Source of the DNA: an uncultured Cardiobacterium sp.
Lineage (GTDB): Bacteria; Pseudomonadota; Gammaproteobacteria; Cardiobacteriales; Cardiobacteriaceae
Direction of reading: 5' to 3'
DNA length: 30,798 bases
Assembly (NCBI RefSeq): GCF_938028825.1
Contig: NZ_CALIZP010000067.1
Location: 1-30,798, forward strand
A program made the translations under genes and the position numbers. Under the pieces are notes generated by a model that was not told where the DNA came from, searched no databases, and saw only the letters and a list, made by a program, of their open reading frames with translations. Of this stretch, positions 8,016-16,600 are shown piece after piece. Position 1 is the first letter of the stretch. Each line of letters starts with the position of its first letter.

Positions 8016-8231
8016 TTAGTAGAGACGCTCGAAGCGGCCGCGTTCTTTTTTCAGGCGGCGGGCGTTGCGTTTGACGGCAGCGGCAAGCTTGCGCTTGCGT
8101 TCCTGGGTCGGTTTTTCGTAGAACTCACGGCTGCGGACTTCGGCAAGCACACCGGCTTTTTCCACAGAACGTTTGAAACGGCGCAGGGCGATGTCGAACG
8201 GTTCATTGTCGCGTACTTTTACACTTGGCAT
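8016..8231 (-). CDS. rpsU: 30S ribosomal protein S21
   Basis: A 71-residue S21, exactly the gammaproteobacterial length. It begins MPSVKVRDNEPFDIALRRFKR and has the basic C-terminal half rich in KRKLAAAVKRNARR, which binds the 16S 3' region and helps initiation. A GAGG ribosome site lies 6 bases before the ATG, and a sigma-70 promoter precedes it. As first gene of rpsU-yqeY-dnaG-rpoD it links translation, replication and transcription initiation. Its codon use is GC-rich like the surroundings, unlike the nearby rplM-rpsI pair. Confidence 0.97.
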   Translation of the reverse strand: MPSVKVRDNEPFDIALRRFKRSVEKAGVLAEVRSREFYEKPTQERKRKLAAAVKRNARRLKKERGRFERLY

Positions 8232-8276
8232 TAGTTTCCTCGATAAGATGAAAAAAATTACATAAGAAAGGCGCGC

Positions 8277-8304
8277 ATTATAGTGGTGTCGTCTTAAAAA
8301 TCAA
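8277..8304 (-). promoter_or_regulatory. Sigma-70 promoter of the rpsU operon
   Basis: On the minus strand, TTGATT (8304-8299) and a perfect TATAAT (8282-8277) are separated by 16 bases. The -35 box overlaps the stop codon of the upstream minus-strand gene. Confidence 0.7.
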
Positions 8305-8681
8305 CGGACTTTTCCTGCCCGCCGCGCTGCTTTGCGCGCCTTGCGGCGGCTGTCGTCATAGTTGTGCATAATCGTGCCGGTTTGCAACAAAACCGCACAG
8401 AAACAGATGGCTGCCCCCCAAAAGGGATGCCCCCACAGCCAGATCACCCCGCCGAAGAAGAGATGCAGCGGCGCGAAGAGGGCGAGTACCGCAAATGCCT
8501 TGCCCTGCCGCCGCCAGACAAACGGCAGCCAGTACAGAAGCGGCAGCAAGGTCAGCAGCAGACCGAGGAACATTTGCAACACATTCGCGGTGCGGAACAG
8601 CACCAGCGCCGCCGCATATATGCCGATCAGCGCCACAAGCGACGCCAACGTCAAATAAAACCCTTTTTTCTGCCGCGACAC
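8301..8681 (-). CDS. DUF2069-like small membrane protein
   Basis: A 126-residue inner-membrane protein with about four hydrophobic helices: LASLVALIGIYAAALVLF, FLGLLLTLLPLLYWLPFVW, AFAVLALFAPLHLFFGGVIWLW and AAICFCAVLLQTGTIMH. A basic C-terminal tail (SRRKARKAARRAGK) should be cytosolic. Helix pattern and length fit DUF2069, whose function is unknown. I prefer the GTG start at 8681 because AGAGGG lies 7 bases upstream. An ATG at 8723 would add 14 residues and run into the divergent gene's promoter. Its stop overlaps the rpsU promoter, so read-through into the rpsU operon is possible. Confidence 0.65.
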   Translation of the reverse strand: MSRQKKGFYLTLASLVALIGIYAAALVLFRTANVLQMFLGLLLTLLPLLYWLPFVWRRQGKAFAVLALFAPLHLFFGGVIWLWGHPFWGAAICFCAVLLQTGTIMHNYDDSRRKARKAARRAGKVR

Positions 8682-8764
8682 TGCCGTTCCCTCTTCCACA
8701 CAAGGCGGCGCATTATGGCACAAGCGGCTATAATCCGCGCCCTGCCCGTCTTCGCTACCCGCTT

Positions 8765-9256
8765 ATGCTCACCGCCCACGCCCCGGCCGGTTACATCACC
8801 GCCCGCTTGCTCATCCGCCTCAAACCGCCAAGCCTGCCCACCTGGCAATGGCTGTTTATCGGCATCATCGGCGGTCTGCTGCCCGACATTGACATGCTCT
8901 GGTTTTATTTCATTGACCACGGCCACGTCCATCATCACCGCTACCCGGCGCACTGGCCCGTGCTCTGGCTGGCGCTGCTCGTGACCGCCGCCTGCTATCG
9001 TCATTACCGCCGCAACACTGCTGCCGCCATCCTGCTGCTCACCGCCGTGAACGGCTGCGTCCATATCGGCCTTGACAGCATTGTCGGCGATATCTTTTGG
9101 CTGATGCCGTGGCATGACGGTGCTTACTCGCTTTTCACCATCACCGCGCGTTATCAGCCGTGGTGGCTCAATTTCATCCTGCATCCGACTTTCCTGCCCG
9201 AACTCGCCTTGTGGCTATGGGCGGGCATCCTTTACCGCCAAAAGTGCCGCCTATGA
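8765..9256 (+). CDS. YdjM-like membrane-bound metal-dependent hydrolase family protein
   Basis: A 163-residue membrane protein that fits the YdjM/LexA-regulated, membrane-bound metal-dependent hydrolase family. Shared marks are GGLLPDIDMLWF near residue 40 and the His cluster DHGHVHHHRYPAHW shortly after. A later HIGLDSIVGD and DGAYSLF carry Asp/His residues that could bind metal between helices. I start at the ATG at 8765 (MLTAHAPAGYI), which gives the family's N-terminus; no strong ribosome site is visible. A TATAAT at 8729-8734 could be its -10 box. It is divergent from the DUF2069 gene and overlaps the next gene by ATGA. The enzymatic activity is unproven for the family. Confidence 0.7.
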   Translation: MLTAHAPAGYITARLLIRLKPPSLPTWQWLFIGIIGGLLPDIDMLWFYFIDHGHVHHHRYPAHWPVLWLALLVTAACYRHYRRNTAAAILLLTAVNGCVHIGLDSIVGDIFWLMPWHDGAYSLFTITARYQPWWLNFILHPTFLPELALWLWAGILYRQKCRL

Positions 9257-9714
9257 CCGACAACACCATCCGCGTCCGCATTCTCGCCGCCGACGCCGCT
9301 ACCGTCCGGCTCGCCCTCGTAGATGACATCCGCGAATGCAAACGCTGCGCCGAAGGCAACGGCTGCGGCGGTCGCCCGTGGTTTCGCGGCTTCAGGCGCG
9401 GACAACCCATCACCCTGGTGAATAACGGCGACTGGCACAGCGGCGACACTGCCGAACTGCACCTGACTTCGGCCGGCCTCAATCTCGGCGCCGCGCTGAC
9501 TTACGGCTTACCGCTCCTTGCTTTCATCGCCACCCTCGCACTCACTCGGCCCTGGCACGAAGGCTGGCAGATACTTGCCGCCACCGCCGCCGTCCTTGCC
9601 ACCCCGCTTGTTACCCGCCCGCTGCGCCACCGCATCATCACCCGCTGCCTGCGTCTTGAACGCGCGCGCGGCAGTGCCGCCCGCCCCTGCCGCTACAATC
9701 AACCGCACAGATGA
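9253..9714 (+). CDS. RseC/MucC-like SoxR-reducing system protein
   Basis: A 153-residue protein resembling RseC/MucC. An N-terminal soluble part has a Cys pattern Cys29-x2-Cys32-x5-Cys38 (ECKRCAEGNGCGG), followed by a GD-containing strand (HSGDTAELHL). Two membrane helices follow (LGAALTYGLPLLAFIATLALT and WQILAATAAVLATPLV). In other bacteria RseC works with the Rsx/Rnf complex that reduces SoxR, or modulates sigma-E. The ATG at 9253 overlaps the upstream stop by ATGA, suggesting translational coupling with the YdjM-like gene. No rnf genes are nearby, so the assignment rests on the Cys motif and topology only. Confidence 0.7.
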   Translation: MTDNTIRVRILAADAATVRLALVDDIRECKRCAEGNGCGGRPWFRGFRRGQPITLVNNGDWHSGDTAELHLTSAGLNLGAALTYGLPLLAFIATLALTRPWHEGWQILAATAAVLATPLVTRPLRHRIITRCLRLERARGSAARPCRYNQPHR

Positions 9715-9802
9715 ATCGCCCGGCGCCAGGATTAGACCGGAATCCGTCGAAGGGAAGAGTATTGGGTGGCAGACCTTCTCACGCAAAAAAAACCGTGCGC
9801 AC

Positions 9803-9833
9803 AAAAAACGGCATCCGCAGATGCCGTTTTTTT
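9803..9833. terminator. Bidirectional intrinsic terminator
   Basis: ACGGCATC / GATGCCGT form a perfect 8-bp stem with loop CGCA, preceded by A6 and followed by T7. It serves both the plus-strand RseC-like gene and the convergent minus-strand FKBP gene that ends at 9851. Confidence 0.9.
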
Positions 9834-9850
9834 GTTGAAGGAGAAGCGGA

Positions 9851-10600
9851 TTATTTTTTCGCTTCGTCTTTTTTCTCTTCGGCCGGTTTGGCGTCTGCCT
9901 TGGCAGTGTCCGCAGCGCCGACTTTCAGCAGTTCGACATCGAAAGTGAGAGTGGCGTTCGGCGGGATGCTCGGCGGGGCGCCGGTTTCACCGTAAGCGAG
10001 GTTGGAGGGGATGTAGAAGGTGTATTTGCTGCCTTCTGGCATCAGTTGCAGGCCTTCCACCCAGCCGGGGATAACGTCGGTGACGCCGAAGGTGACAGGT
10101 TCTTTGCGTTCCAGCGAGCTGTCGAAGACGGTGCCGTCCAGCAGACGGCCTTCGTAGTGCACGGTGACGCTGTCTTTTTCGGTCGGTTTGACCCCTTTGC
10201 CTTCTTTTTCGACTTTGTATTGCAGGCCGCTCTTGGTGGTTTTCACGCCGTCTTTCTTGCCGTTTTCGTCAAGGAATTTCTTGCCCGCTTCGGCATTGGC
10301 GGCGATTTCTTTTTCGTATTGGGCCTGCATATCTTTCATGCGCGCTTCGGCGAAGGTTTTCATGGTTTTGTCCATGTCTTCGGCACTCATCGCCGGTTCT
10401 TTGCCTTCGAAGGCGTCTTTCAAGCCGGCGACGAGGGCGTCGATGTTGACGTTTTTGCCGCCGATTTCTTTGACGGTGCTGCCCATGTCCACGCCGATGG
10501 CGTAGCCGACTTTGTCGGCGTCGGTTTTGAGGTCAACGGCCTGAGCGCTGCCGACAGCGGCGGCCAGTGCGGCGGCGAGCAGGATTTTCTGGTTTGTCAT
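9851..10600 (-). CDS. FKBP-type peptidyl-prolyl isomerase, exported (FkpA/Mip-like)
   Basis: A 249-residue periplasmic or surface prolyl isomerase and chaperone. The signal peptide MTNQKILLAAALAAAVGSAQA is followed by the FKBP N-terminal dimerisation domain (DKVGYAIGVDMGSTVKE... to about 110). A long linker helix rich in Lys and Glu comes next, then the FKBP fold at about 135-230 with VTVHYEGRLLDGTVFDSS, VIPGWVEGLQLMPEG and PSNLAYGETGAPPSIPPNATLTFDVELL. There is no lipobox Cys. The tail after residue 230 is Ala/Lys/Glu-rich and probably disordered. The ATG at 10600 follows AAGGAG at 8 bases. It stands as its own unit, ending at the bidirectional terminator. Confidence 0.92.
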   Translation of the reverse strand: MTNQKILLAAALAAAVGSAQAVDLKTDADKVGYAIGVDMGSTVKEIGGKNVNIDALVAGLKDAFEGKEPAMSAEDMDKTMKTFAEARMKDMQAQYEKEIAANAEAGKKFLDENGKKDGVKTTKSGLQYKVEKEGKGVKPTEKDSVTVHYEGRLLDGTVFDSSLERKEPVTFGVTDVIPGWVEGLQLMPEGSKYTFYIPSNLAYGETGAPPSIPPNATLTFDVELLKVGAADTAKADAKPAEEKKDEAKK

Positions 10601-10670
10601 GCGTTCTCTCCTTGGGAAGATTGATGAAAAAACGGCGCGCAGTATGCCACAGTCGGCGCGGCCGGGGGGT

Positions 10671-11165
10671 TTAAGGTTGGGTAATTCTTTGCCGCGCAGC
10701 GTCGATGAGACGGTGTTCTTGCAGCCAGCGGATGGCGTCGATGGCGTCGCCTTCGAGCCAGGCATATACGCTGCCTTCGCGGTAGTTGTAGCCCCAGGCG
10801 GTCATGTCGGCGAGCATTTGCGCGCGGCCAACGTCGGGCAGGGCTTCGGCGAGCAGGATTTGCAGGTAGTTCACCGCGCATTCTTCCAGCACGGTACCGC
10901 CCGCATCGGTGTGCAGGTTGGCGCGGCGCGCGTCGTCCATGCAGATCCAGTGCCCGGCTTCGTGCAGGGCGGAATGGGTGGGGGTATCGGGGCGGATGTA
11001 GAGGGTGTTTTTGACGAGGCCGGCTTCCGGTGCGCCCCAGTAGCTGCCGGGGATGTCGGCTTCTACGGGCAGCAGTTCAACGTTGAGGCCATATTCGCCC
11101 AGTAATGATGAAAGCGCCGACAGGTTAATGTCGGCGCAGCGCTGGACGTTGACGGGTCGGGTCAT
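10671..11165 (-). CDS. Putative zinc peptidase-like protein with HEAGH motif
   Basis: I do not recognise this 164-residue protein by name. Residues 68-72 read HEAGH, a gluzincin-type HExxH zinc site, and an acidic pair, Glu94-Glu95, follows about 22 residues later as a possible third ligand. That is compatible with a small metallopeptidase (ImmA/IrrE-like topology), but the overall family is uncertain. There is no signal peptide or membrane helix, so it is likely cytosolic. Its ATG overlaps the uspA-like stop by ATGA, so the two are translationally coupled. The coupling to a stress protein hints at a stress role, which is inference. Confidence 0.6.
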   Translation of the reverse strand: MTRPVNVQRCADINLSALSSLLGEYGLNVELLPVEADIPGSYWGAPEAGLVKNTLYIRPDTPTHSALHEAGHWICMDDARRANLHTDAGGTVLEECAVNYLQILLAEALPDVGRAQMLADMTAWGYNYREGSVYAWLEGDAIDAIRWLQEHRLIDAARQRITQP

Positions 11166-11608
11166 ACGGGTTCGCCGAGTTTGACGACGAGGACATCGCA
11201 GTTGACGCCGGGCAGGATGTCGTCGGCGGTGGCACCCAGGAGCGAGGCGAGACCGGTGCGGACGTGGCGGCCGATGACGATGAGGTCGGGTTTGATTTTG
11301 TTGCAGTAGTCAAGGATGCCGCGCCGGGTGGAGAGGGCAGTTTCGACGTGCGCGTCGTCGGCGATGATGTTGTGCCGCGCGAGGAGTTCCTGCATTTTTG
11401 CGCGTGCGCCGGAGATGATTTCGTCTTCGTTGTTGTTGAGCGGGATGATGGGGACGATTTCGTAGCCGGCGGTGAGGACAGTCTCTTCCATGACATGCAG
11501 GACGCGCAGTTTGGCGTCGGGGTTGTCCAGCATGCATTTGGCACGGCTGGCGACGATGTCGCTGTCTTCACGCAGGTCGGTGACGAGTAGGACGTTTTTG
11601 TAGCGCAT
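11162..11608 (-). CDS. Universal stress protein (UspA family)
   Basis: A 148-residue single Usp domain. It has the N-terminal strand YKNVLLVTDLREDSD, a central VLHVMEE, and the late DLIVIGRHVRTGLASLLGATADDIL followed by CDVLVVK. The G-x2-G-x9-G-[ST] ATP-binding signature of some Usp proteins is not clearly present: GRHVRTGLASLLGATAD is close (GxxxxG...GAT) but not canonical, so nucleotide binding is uncertain. The ATG at 11608 follows AGGAG at about 7 bases. It is followed by the HEAGH gene in an ATGA-coupled pair. Confidence 0.85.
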   Translation of the reverse strand: MRYKNVLLVTDLREDSDIVASRAKCMLDNPDAKLRVLHVMEETVLTAGYEIVPIIPLNNNEDEIISGARAKMQELLARHNIIADDAHVETALSTRRGILDYCNKIKPDLIVIGRHVRTGLASLLGATADDILPGVNCDVLVVKLGEPV

Positions 11609-11693
11609 GGCGTTCTCCTGTTGGTTGACGGGCGTGGCTTTTTGTGTCGCCACGCGGATATTTTAACATGCTGCCCCAGCCGCCGTACGGTTC

Positions 11694-12290
11694 TCACAAG
11701 GTGCGCAGCATGGTCACGGTGTTTTTCAGGGTGCGTTCGATGTGGGCGGCAAGCGGGGGATTGTAGGGCTCTTCGAGGCACATTTCCACCAGCCCCCTGA
11801 AGATGACGCCCATGTGGAAAAAGAGGTAATCGGGATCGGTGTCGGTGCGGGAACGGCCTTCGGCTTTGCCGCGTTCGACGATTTCATGGCACTGCTGCTG
11901 CCAGATGAGTTTGTAGTCGCGGTGCAGCAGGGCGAGCGGCTGGGCGCAGCCGTGCTGGTGGAAGACGCGGAAGAAGCGCAGGCGGACGGGGTGGCGGATG
12001 AGCTGCTGGAAGAAGGTGTTCAGATTGTCGCCGATGCTGTCCCAGCTGTCCGGTTGGTGCATGGCATCGGCGTTTTGCTGCATCAGGTCGTGGAATTGTT
12101 CCTGGGCGAGGGCAACAAGAATTTCGTCTTTGTTTTCAAAATGCCAGTAGATGGCTCCGCGTGTCACGCCGGCTTTGCGGGCGATGCTGCTCAGGGAGGT
12201 CTGGGTGTAGCCCTGTTCGTCAAAGAGGGTCAGGGCGGCGTCAAGAATGGCGTTACGGGTTTGTTCTGCTTCGCTTTTGGTTCGGCGCAT
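11694..12290 (-). CDS. TetR-family repressor of the RND efflux operon (AcrR/MtrR-like)
   Basis: A 198-residue TetR regulator. The N-terminal helix-turn-helix is at about 10-58 (ILDAALTLFDEQGY, then SLSSIARKAGVTRGAIYWHFENKDEIL). The C-terminal ligand domain matches the AcrR/TtgR/MtrR group (PF08361-like), with FFRVFHQHGCAQPLALLHRDYK. It is divergent from the efflux operon and a palindrome lies between them, the standard layout of a local repressor that is released by toxic substrates. It presumably represses both directions. The drug or inducer cannot be read from sequence. Confidence 0.9.
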   Translation of the reverse strand: MRRTKSEAEQTRNAILDAALTLFDEQGYTQTSLSSIARKAGVTRGAIYWHFENKDEILVALAQEQFHDLMQQNADAMHQPDSWDSIGDNLNTFFQQLIRHPVRLRFFRVFHQHGCAQPLALLHRDYKLIWQQQCHEIVERGKAEGRSRTDTDPDYLFFHMGVIFRGLVEMCLEEPYNPPLAAHIERTLKNTVTMLRTL

Positions 12291-12345
12291 GGGGGTTCGT
12301 TGTGGGGTGTGTGCCAGCGGCGCAGTATAGCAAGTCCGCTGGTTT

Positions 12346-12367
12346 TACATACAGGCTTGTATATAAT
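12346..12367. promoter_or_regulatory. Probable TetR-type operator over the efflux promoter
   Basis: TACATACA (12346-12353) and TGTATATA (12358-12365) form an imperfect palindrome with a 4-base centre, similar to AcrR/TtgR-type operators. It overlaps a perfect TATAAT (12362-12367) reading toward the efflux genes; the matching -35 is poor. A minus-strand TATACT at 12329-12324 could serve the repressor, so bound repressor would block both promoters. Confidence 0.6.
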
Positions 12368-12437
12368 ACGCCGCTTGCTTTTTTAATGGCGCTGTCATGT
12401 TGACGCCGCTTTTTGATTGTTAACCGGGAGGAACTTT

Positions 12438-13679
12438 ATGGAGATTCGTTTGAAACGCGCGCTTGCTGCTGTCGCTGTCGCCGCCAGCCTGCATCCTGCT
12501 CTGGCGCAACAGGGACCGGGCGGCGGTGAGCAGAAACCGCCACAGGCGGGGGTGATTATCGTCAAGCCGCAGACAGTGGTGCAGACGAAGAACCTGCCGG
12601 CTCGCCTTGAAGCCTCGCGTGAGGCGGTAATCCAGCCGCAGGTGAGCGGCATCGTGCAGAAGCGTCTCTTTGAAGAGGGCGCGATGGTGCGCGCCGGGCA
12701 GCAGCTCTATCAGATTGATGACGCGGTCTATCTCGCCAATTTGCAAGCAGCCAAAGCGCAACTGGCGCAAGCCGAGGCGAACAAGGCATTGGCGCAAAGC
12801 ACCGCCAACCGCTACGCCCCGCTGGTCAAGGAAAAGGCCGTGTCGCGCCAAACCTATGATCAGGCGCTGGCCGAGGTCAAGGTGGCATCCGCCAATATCA
12901 TGGCGGCGGAAGCGGGCATCGAGCAGGCGGAAATCAATGTGCAGTACGCCAAGGTGATGGCGCCGATTTCCGGCGTGATTGGCAAGTCCAATGTGTCTGA
13001 AGGTTCGCTGGTGTCGCCGAATGGTACAGTGAGCATGGCCAAGATTCAGCAGCTTGACCCGATGTACGTCAACATCACCCAGACTGCCGCCGATTTGCGC
13101 CGTATCAAGAAGGAATTTCAGTCCGGCGCGATGAAGGGCGTGGATTTTTCCGTGCAGATTACGTTTGATGACGGCACGCCTTATCCGCACAAGGGCCGCC
13201 TGCTCTTCGCCGATCAGACAGTTGATCCCGGCACCGGCGAACTCTTGCTGCGTGCCGAAGTCCCCAACCCCGACGGTGAATTGTTACCCGGGCTGTATGT
13301 CCGCGCCGACATCCCGCAAAGCCAGCTGCAAAATGTTTATGTCGTGCCACAAAGTGCGGTAACGCGAGGCACGAAAGACACGCTGCGCGTGGTTGCCGCA
13401 GACGGCGCTTTTTCCACCCGCGAGGTGAAAGTCGTCGGCGAGCGCAAGAATCAGTGGATTATCGGCGAGGGTCTGAAACCGAATGAAATGGTGATGGTCG
13501 ATACCCTGTCGCAACTGATGGCGGGCGCGACCCACATCACCCCGGTCATCTACGGTGACGACGGCAAACCGCTGCCGCAGCAGCCCGCCGCCAGCCAGCC
13601 AGCCACGCAGCAATCTGCCGAAGGCAAACCTGAGGCCAAGCCCGCCACACCGGTAGGCGAAAAACCGGCCGCGCAGTAA
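12438..13679 (+). CDS. RND efflux periplasmic adaptor (AcrA/MtrC-type)
   Basis: A 413-residue membrane-fusion protein linking the inner-membrane pump to the outer-membrane channel. A signal peptide ends near HPALA-QQ. The barrel-sandwich hybrid domain contains AVIQPQVSGIVQKRLFEEGAMVRAGQQLYQID, and the coiled-coil hairpin runs at about 100-170 (AKAQLAQAEANKALAQ). The second lipoyl half is APISGVIGKSNVSEGSLV, followed by the beta-barrel and membrane-proximal domains. A Pro/Ala/Gln/Lys-rich tail (about 380-413) is unusual in length. There is no lipobox Cys, so unlike AcrA it appears not to be lipidated. GGGAGGA lies 6-7 bases before the ATG at 12438. It is first gene of the operon. Confidence 0.93.
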   Translation: MEIRLKRALAAVAVAASLHPALAQQGPGGGEQKPPQAGVIIVKPQTVVQTKNLPARLEASREAVIQPQVSGIVQKRLFEEGAMVRAGQQLYQIDDAVYLANLQAAKAQLAQAEANKALAQSTANRYAPLVKEKAVSRQTYDQALAEVKVASANIMAAEAGIEQAEINVQYAKVMAPISGVIGKSNVSEGSLVSPNGTVSMAKIQQLDPMYVNITQTAADLRRIKKEFQSGAMKGVDFSVQITFDDGTPYPHKGRLLFADQTVDPGTGELLLRAEVPNPDGELLPGLYVRADIPQSQLQNVYVVPQSAVTRGTKDTLRVVAADGAFSTREVKVVGERKNQWIIGEGLKPNEMVMVDTLSQLMAGATHITPVIYGDDGKPLPQQPAASQPATQQSAEGKPEAKPATPVGEKPAAQ

Positions 13680-13689
13680 CGGGGGGAAT

Positions 13690-16600
13690 ATGTCCAAGTT
13701 TTTCATTAACCGCCCCGTTTTTGCCTGGGTTGTCGCGATATTTATCGTTATCGCCGGCCTGCTTGCCCTGCAACGTTTGCCGGTCGAGCAGTATCCGAAT
13801 GTCAGCGCGCCCAAAATCACCGTACGTGTCAGCTATCCGGGCGCAAGTGCCGCCGAAATTGAAGAATCCGTGCTCTCCATCATGGAACGCGAGATGAACG
13901 GCATTGACGGCCTCGACTATATGCAGGCATCTGCTGATGCCAGTGGTAGCGGTGAATTGTCGCTGACCTTCGTCTCCGGCACCGATGAAGACATCGCCCA
14001 GGTCAACGTGCAAAACGCCGTGTCGCAGGTGACGTCCCGCCTGCCCGGTACGGTCACGCAAAACGGCATCACCGTCGGCAAACAAAGTACCAACTTCCTC
14101 ATGGTAGTCGCCCTGCAACGCAGCGAAAAATCCAGCCTGACTGTGCGCGAAATGAGCGACTACGCCCAGCGTAACATCGTCCCCGAACTGCAACGGATCG
14201 ACGGTGTTGGCGGTATCCGCCTCTTCGGCGCGGAAACCGCGATGCGCATCTGGCTCAATCCGGAAAAACTGCGCGGCTATAACCTCTCTGCCGCCGATGT
14301 ATCCGCTGCGATTGCCGCGCAGAACCGCTCCATCCCGACCGGCAGCCTCGGCTCGCTGCCCGCTTTACCAGGACAAAGTTTTTCGGCAGTCATCAACGTT
14401 CCCGGCCAGCTGCGCAACGTTGCCGAATTTGAAAATATCGTCCTGAAGAGTACCGAGGGCGGCGCTACCGTGCGCCTGAAAGATGTCGCCCATGTCGAAC
14501 TTGGTCAGGAGTCGTACATGGCATCTGCCCGCCTGAACGGCGAATCCACTACCGGTATGGCCGTGCAACTGTCGAACAGCGGTAATGCGGTGGCAGTAGC
14601 GAAAGCAGTCAAGGCGCGCATGGCGGAACTGCAACAATATTTCCCGGAAGGCATGAGCTGGTCAGCGCCGTATGACACCTCACTCTTCGTCAGCCTCTCC
14701 ATCGAACAGGTGCTGCACACCCTGATGGAAGCGATGGTGCTGGTCTTCATCGTCATGTTCCTCTTCCTGCAAAACATCCGCTACACCCTCATCCCTGCCA
14801 TCGTCGTGCCGATTTCCCTGATGGGTGCGGTAGCCTTGATGGCACCGCTGGGGCTATCCATCAATGTGCTCACCATGTTTGCGATGGTGCTCGTGATAGG
14901 GATTGTGGTGGATGACGCCATCGTCGTGGTGGAAAACGTCGAACGCCTCATGGCGGAAGAAAAACTCACCCCCTATCAGGCGACGCGCAAAAGCATGGGG
15001 CAGATTTCCGGCGCCATCGTCGGCATCACCCTGGTCAACATCGTCGTTTTCCTGCCGATGGCTTTCATGTCCGGCTCGACCGGTGCCATCTACCGCCAGT
15101 TCTCGCTGGTCATGGCTGGCTCTATCGGCTTCTCCGGCTTCCTGGCGTTGACCCTCACCCCGGCCCTCTGTGCCACCATGCTCAAACCCGTGCGTGATGA
15201 TCACCACGAAAAACGCGGCTTCTTCGGCTGGTTCAACCGCGCGGTCAAAGCCGCTACCCATGCCTATGAAGCGACCATCGCCCGCTTCATCCGTATCAGC
15301 TACCTGATGTTTGTCATCTATCTGGGCGTTGGCGTCGGCGCCGCTTTCCTCTTCCTGCGCCTGCCCACTTCGTTCCTGCCGAACGAAGACCAGGGCTTCG
15401 TCATCGCCAGCCTGCAATTGCCGACCGGTGCTACCGCCGAGCGCACCATCGAGAAGCTCAAAGAGATGGAGAACGTCGCTAAAGGCATTCCGGAAATCAA
15501 GAACATGTTTGCTGTGCAGGGCTTCAGCTTCAGCGGCTCGGGGCAAAACATGGGGATGTCCTTTATCATCCTCAAAGACTGGAAAGAGCGCACCCGCCCC
15601 GATCAGTCCGCCGCCGCCATTTCCGGCAAACTGATGGGCGGCTTCATGGGCATTCGGGATGCCACCATTTTTGCCCTCAGCCCACCCGCCATTCCTTCAC
15701 TCGGCACATCCAGCGGTTTTGATTTGATGCTGGAAGACCGTGGCGGACAGGGACACGCAGCACTGCTTGCTGCGCGTAACCAGCTGATGGGTATGGCGAT
15801 GCAGAAAAAAGACATGATCGGACAAATCCGCCCCAGTGGTCTGGAAGACGCGCCGCAACTGCGCATCGACATTAACCGTGACGCCGCCTACGCGCAAAAC
15901 GTTACCATCAGCAGCATCGCCAACATCCTCGGTACCAACTTCGGCTCCGCCTACATCAACGACTTCCCTAACAACGGCCGCCTGCAACGCGTGACTGTGC
16001 AGGCCGATGCCGGGACACGGATGCAGGAAGAAGGGCTGAAATCACTGGACATCCCCAACACCAAGGGGGGACAGGTTCCGCTGGGTGCCATTGCCAACTT
16101 CACCTGGGAACAGGGGCAGATGCAGGCGACCCGCTACAACGGCTACCCGGCGATGCAACTCTCCGGCTCCGCTGCCCAGGGACAAAGCTCCGGCGATGCC
16201 ATGAACACCATGGTTGAGCTGACCAAAGCCCTGCCACCCGGCTTCGCCCTCGAATGGACGGGGCTGGCACTGGAAGAACAGCGCGCAGGTGATCAGCAAA
16301 TGTACGTCCTCGGCTTCAGCCTGCTCGCCGTTTTCCTCTGTCTTGCGGCGCTGTACGAAAGCTGGTCCATTCCGTTTGCCGTTATCCTCGTCGTCCCGCT
16401 CGGCGTCCTCGGCGCTACCGGCGGCATCTTCGGCCGCAACTGGTTCAACACTCTGATGGCAGGCGGCAATGCCGAACTCTTCGCCAACGATGTGTACCTC
16501 AAAGTTGGCCTCATCACCATCATCGGCCTGACCGTGAAAAACGCCATCCTCATCATCGAGTTCGCCAAAGACCTGCAAGAAGGCGGCAAAACCCGCATCC

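Noticed and set aside
8301..8723. Longer start for the DUF2069-like protein at 8723
   Set aside because: The GTG at 8681 has a good ribosome site, and the extra leader would overlap the divergent promoter region.
13350..13360. AAAGTGCGGT, the Pasteurellaceae uptake-signal core
   Set aside because: I see one full match only, inside an efflux gene; uptake signals should be abundant, so this is probably chance.
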